DNA from: Streptomyces sp. Je 1-369
GTDB lineage: Bacteria > Actinomycetota > Actinomycetes > Streptomycetales > Streptomycetaceae
Assembly (NCBI RefSeq): GCF_026810505.1
Contig: NZ_CP101750.1
Span: 2,509,448 to 2,573,447, forward strand
Direction: 5' to 3'
DNA length: 64,000 nt
In this document: positions 61,846-64,000 of the stretch, one piece after another
Layout: the number at the start of each line of letters is the position of its first letter
Numbering within the stretch: position 1 is the stretch's first letter
Translations under genes and position numbers: made by a program
Notes under the pieces: generated by a model
The model's input: the letters and a program-made list of their open reading frames with translations, nothing else
What the model was told of the DNA's origin: nothing
Databases searched by the model: none

Positions 61846-62601
61846 ATGACTCAGGACCTCACGACCTCCCCCCACGCCCTCCCCGCGACTCCGTCCCCTT
61901 CCACCCTGACCTGCGACGGGGAGACGCTCAGCTGCACCGAGGCACTGCCCGGCGCCGTACGGGCACCGGCGACCACGGTCGTCCTGCTGCACGGTGCGGG
62001 CACCGGCAGCAAGGCACGCCTGGCCGCCCTCCAGGGCGACTTCGCGGCACGCGGCTGCCGGGCGCTGGCGCTCGACTTCTCCGGGCACGGCGAAAGCACG
62101 GGCTCCACAAGGGAGTTGAGTCTCGCGCGACGGTACGCGCAGGCGGTCGCCGTGGTCGAGGAGCGGGTGCCCGCCTCCGACGACCTGATCCTCGTCGGGT
62201 TCAGCATGAGCGGGCAGACCGTGGCGGACCTGGTGGCGCACTTCGGCCCGCGGGTCACGGGCATCGGCCTGTGCGCGCCCGCCGTGTACGCGAACGAGGC
62301 GTGGCCGCTGCCCTTCGGTGACGGGAACGGCCGCTTCACCGAGATCATCCGCACGCCGGACCGGTGGCGGGACTCGTCCGCGCTGGACGTCTACCGGGGT
62401 TTCGGCGGGCGGGCGGTGCTCGTGGTGCCGGGCACGGACGCGGTGATCCCGCCGTCGGTCACGGCGGCCGTCACCGAGGCGCTGGCCGCGCGCGCTCGGT
62501 TCACACGGCTCGAACTGCGCGACGCCGACCACATGTTGGGGTCCTGGCTGCGGGACCACGCGGCGGACCGGCGACGGTTGGTGAACGCACTGCTCGACTG
62601 A
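61846..62601 (+). CDS. Alpha/beta hydrolase
   Basis: A 251-aa hydrolase. TTVVLLHGAGTGSKARL is the oxyanion HG region; the nucleophile elbow is LVGFSMSGQTVADL (Ser in GFSMSG); acid in LVVPGTDAVIPP; base His in LRDADHMLGSW. No signal peptide. Divergent from the asparaginase gene across 47 bp; GGAGG 9 nt before the ATG. Substrate unknown. Confidence 0.88.
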   Translation: MTQDLTTSPHALPATPSPSTLTCDGETLSCTEALPGAVRAPATTVVLLHGAGTGSKARLAALQGDFAARGCRALALDFSGHGESTGSTRELSLARRYAQAVAVVEERVPASDDLILVGFSMSGQTVADLVAHFGPRVTGIGLCAPAVYANEAWPLPFGDGNGRFTEIIRTPDRWRDSSALDVYRGFGGRAVLVVPGTDAVIPPSVTAAVTEALAARARFTRLELRDADHMLGSWLRDHAADRRRLVNALLD

Positions 62602-62627
62602 GGGCGAGGGCCGAGGGCCGCCTGCCC

Positions 62628-63641
62628 TCACCTCCCCCGGCCGTCCAGACGCCGGAGGTCGCCGTGATCGTGGTGGGTGGCCAGTGCCAGGGGGCGTGGG
62701 GGCTTGTCGCTCGTCCATGCGGCCACCCACTTGGCCAGCGGGGCGCCCGCCCGGGCCCACGCGAAGTGGTCGAGGGGGGCGTCCGCCTCCTGGGCCGTGT
62801 AGTGGCGGCGGGTCAGGCGCGCCTCCGGGACCTTGCCGAGCAGGTGGTCCAGGGACGAGGCGGGGGCGTAGGTGTCGTCGTCGACGGAGACCGCGAGGAC
62901 GGGCAGGGTCAGCGTGGCGAGCGCCGCTTCGTAGTCGAGGGCGGAGCCCGTGGCGCTGTATCGGCCCGTCCGCACCTGTCGCGCCCAGTCGCGCATGACG
63001 CCCTTGGGCTGGTTGCCGCCGAACCCGAGCCGGGTGCCGGGCCAGCGGCCGAGCACGGTCGCCGTGCCGCCGATCAGCAGCTGCACCAGGAGCAGTCCCG
63101 CACCGCGCAGCGGGCCGAACGCACGGAACCAGACCGAGCCCGTGGCGACCACCGCCACCCCGTCCACGTCGGGGCGTCGCGCCGACGCCGCGTACACGAG
63201 GCCGAGCTGGCCGCCGAGGCTGTGGCCGAGCAGGAACAGGGGCGGTTCCGTGCCCAGTTCGTCGCGGATCGCCGCCACGACCGCGGGGAGGTCCTCCTCG
63301 ACGATCGCCCGGTACCCGTGTCCCGGCGCGCCGCGCCCCGCCGCGGACGACGTCGCCTCGCCCTGCCCGCGCAGGTCGACGGTGAGCACCGTGAGGCCCT
63401 CGTCATGGAGTTGGCGCGCGAAGCGGCGGTAGAAGCGGGCGGGGACGCCCATCGCGGGGAGTATCAGCACCACGGGGGCCGGGGGCGGGCCCGGCGCGGG
63501 GCCCGAGCCGGACGGCAGGAAGCGTTCCGGCTCGGGAGAGCAGAGCGCACGCACGGGAAGCCGCGTGCCGTCGGGGAGTTCGGCGGTCGTCAGGAGCGGC
63601 AGTTCGCCGACGGGTTCCTGCTGGGTCATGTGGCTCAGCAT
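62628..63641 (-). CDS. Alpha/beta fold hydrolase
   Basis: A 337-aa hydrolase. VVLILPAMGVPARFYRRFARQLHDEG is the lid-side strand; LTVDLRGQGE follows; the nucleophile is FLLGHSLGGQLGLVYA (GHSLGG); acid candidate in VSVDDDTYAPA; base in LDHFAWARAGAPLAKW. The second Met (63629) is an alternative start. It resembles serine aminopeptidase/lysophospholipase-like S33 proteins; substrate unknown. Confidence 0.85.
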   Translation of the reverse strand: MLSHMTQQEPVGELPLLTTAELPDGTRLPVRALCSPEPERFLPSGSGPAPGPPPAPVVLILPAMGVPARFYRRFARQLHDEGLTVLTVDLRGQGEATSSAAGRGAPGHGYRAIVEEDLPAVVAAIRDELGTEPPLFLLGHSLGGQLGLVYAASARRPDVDGVAVVATGSVWFRAFGPLRGAGLLLVQLLIGGTATVLGRWPGTRLGFGGNQPKGVMRDWARQVRTGRYSATGSALDYEAALATLTLPVLAVSVDDDTYAPASSLDHLLGKVPEARLTRRHYTAQEADAPLDHFAWARAGAPLAKWVAAWTSDKPPRPLALATHHDHGDLRRLDGRGR

Positions 63642-63726
63642 GTCCCATCGCACACGTGAACGCACGGGATCGCGCGCGGAAACGGGCACCTGGAGGCCAA
63701 TTCCCTCCAGGTGGCCCGCAGTTGCC

Positions 63727-64000
63727 TCAGCGGCTGTACCGCATGAGGGCCCGCACCATGTGACAGGTGATGTCGGACGGCGGATGGATCCCGACATCCT
63801 CCGCCATGCGCCGGATCGTGCTGTTCTTCGCCTGGTTCGGCAGATGGACGCCCGAGTCGAGCAGGGCTATGGCCAGCCGCATGGCCTTCAGTCGGCGGTT
63901 GTGGTTGACGTACCACTCGCGCGGGCGCCCGGCGGGCAGCGCCTTCTTCTCCAGTGGTACGTACGGCAGGTCGATCAGGACGGGCTGGGAAACGGACTTG
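63727..64000 (-). CDS. Conserved hypothetical protein, 5' end outside window
   Basis: The last about 91 codons of a minus-strand gene whose start is beyond the right edge. The visible C-terminus reads VSQPVLIDLPYVPLEKKALP, then REWYVNHNRRLKAMRLAIA, LLDSGVHLPNQAKNSTIRRM and DVGIHPPSDITCHMVRALMR. Codon use is typical of this genome. The family is not recognised; it is a basic, helical C-terminal domain. Confidence 0.75.
   Translation of the reverse strand, partial: KSVSQPVLIDLPYVPLEKKALPAGRPREWYVNHNRRLKAMRLAIALLDSGVHLPNQAKNSTIRRMAEDVGIHPPSDITCHMVRALMRYSR

Noticed and set aside
1..64000. tRNA, rRNA or complete insertion sequences
   Set aside because: No cloverleaf-like sequence, rRNA segment, transposase or integrase gene was recognised by reading; a tRNAscan/IS search would be needed for a firm negative.

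Overview
The window is chromosomal DNA from a Streptomyces or very close actinomycete. GC is very high, nearly all codons end in G or C, and GTG starts are common. Many genes start directly 6-7 nt after a TANNNT -10 hexamer (leaderless mRNAs). The core gene order (pspA, DUF3043, cob genes, pepA, lpd-sucB, aceE, lipB-lipA, DUF4191, RDD, glnA) matches, from memory, the region around glnA in S. coelicolor. No rRNA, tRNA, CRISPR array or complete insertion sequence was seen.

Layout. 1-5.4 kb: an RND efflux pump (cut by the left edge) behind a LuxR-type two-component system, then pspA-pspAA. 5.7-8.5 kb: DUF3043 membrane protein, a methyltransferase with an apparent CTG start, an HtrA-type lipoprotein protease and a small protein. 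8.6-16.5 kb: a 189-bp MITE-like element, then cobU, cobT and cobS interleaved with a methyltransferase, an MprF/LysX-like protein, a rhomboid-like protein and a membrane protein. 16.6-25.5 kb: leucyl aminopeptidase and the 2-oxoacid dehydrogenase genes lpd, a two-lipoyl-domain E2, a GntR regulator and aceE, with a palindromic operator over the aceE promoter. 25.5-36.4 kb: regulators and enzymes (WYL, two SDRs, TetR, CheB-like, PP2C phosphatase, GNAT, TIGR01777 epimerase, FAD oxidoreductase, LamG remnant, NsdA/B-like regulator). 36.6-38.5 kb: lipB-lipA, which make the lipoate used by the E2 proteins. 38.8-42.9 kb: small proteins, DUF4191, RDD and glnA with a four-half-site GlnR operator. 43-45 kb: VOC protein, a methyltransferase fragment, and a divergent Lrp/LysE pair.

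45.1-54.1 kb is the most unusual part. It begins with a less GC-rich leader and a small secreted protein. A tightly spaced operon follows: a ~1,977-aa NB-ARC (STAND) ATPase with about 31 identical-length 42-aa TPRs and a C-terminal beta-sandwich, a CHAT (caspase-like) protease with its His/Cys dyad, and an alpha/beta hydrolase overlapping it by 4 bp. This looks like a sensor/protease/hydrolase conflict or signalling system and is the best candidate for something undescribed.

54.1-64 kb: metallophosphoesterase, a cobalamin-type ABC importer (btuF-btuC-btuD) under a clear cobalamin riboswitch that complements the cob genes upstream, VOC and AraC proteins, a secreted HAD phosphatase, L-asparaginase, two alpha/beta hydrolases, and an unidentified protein cut by the right edge.
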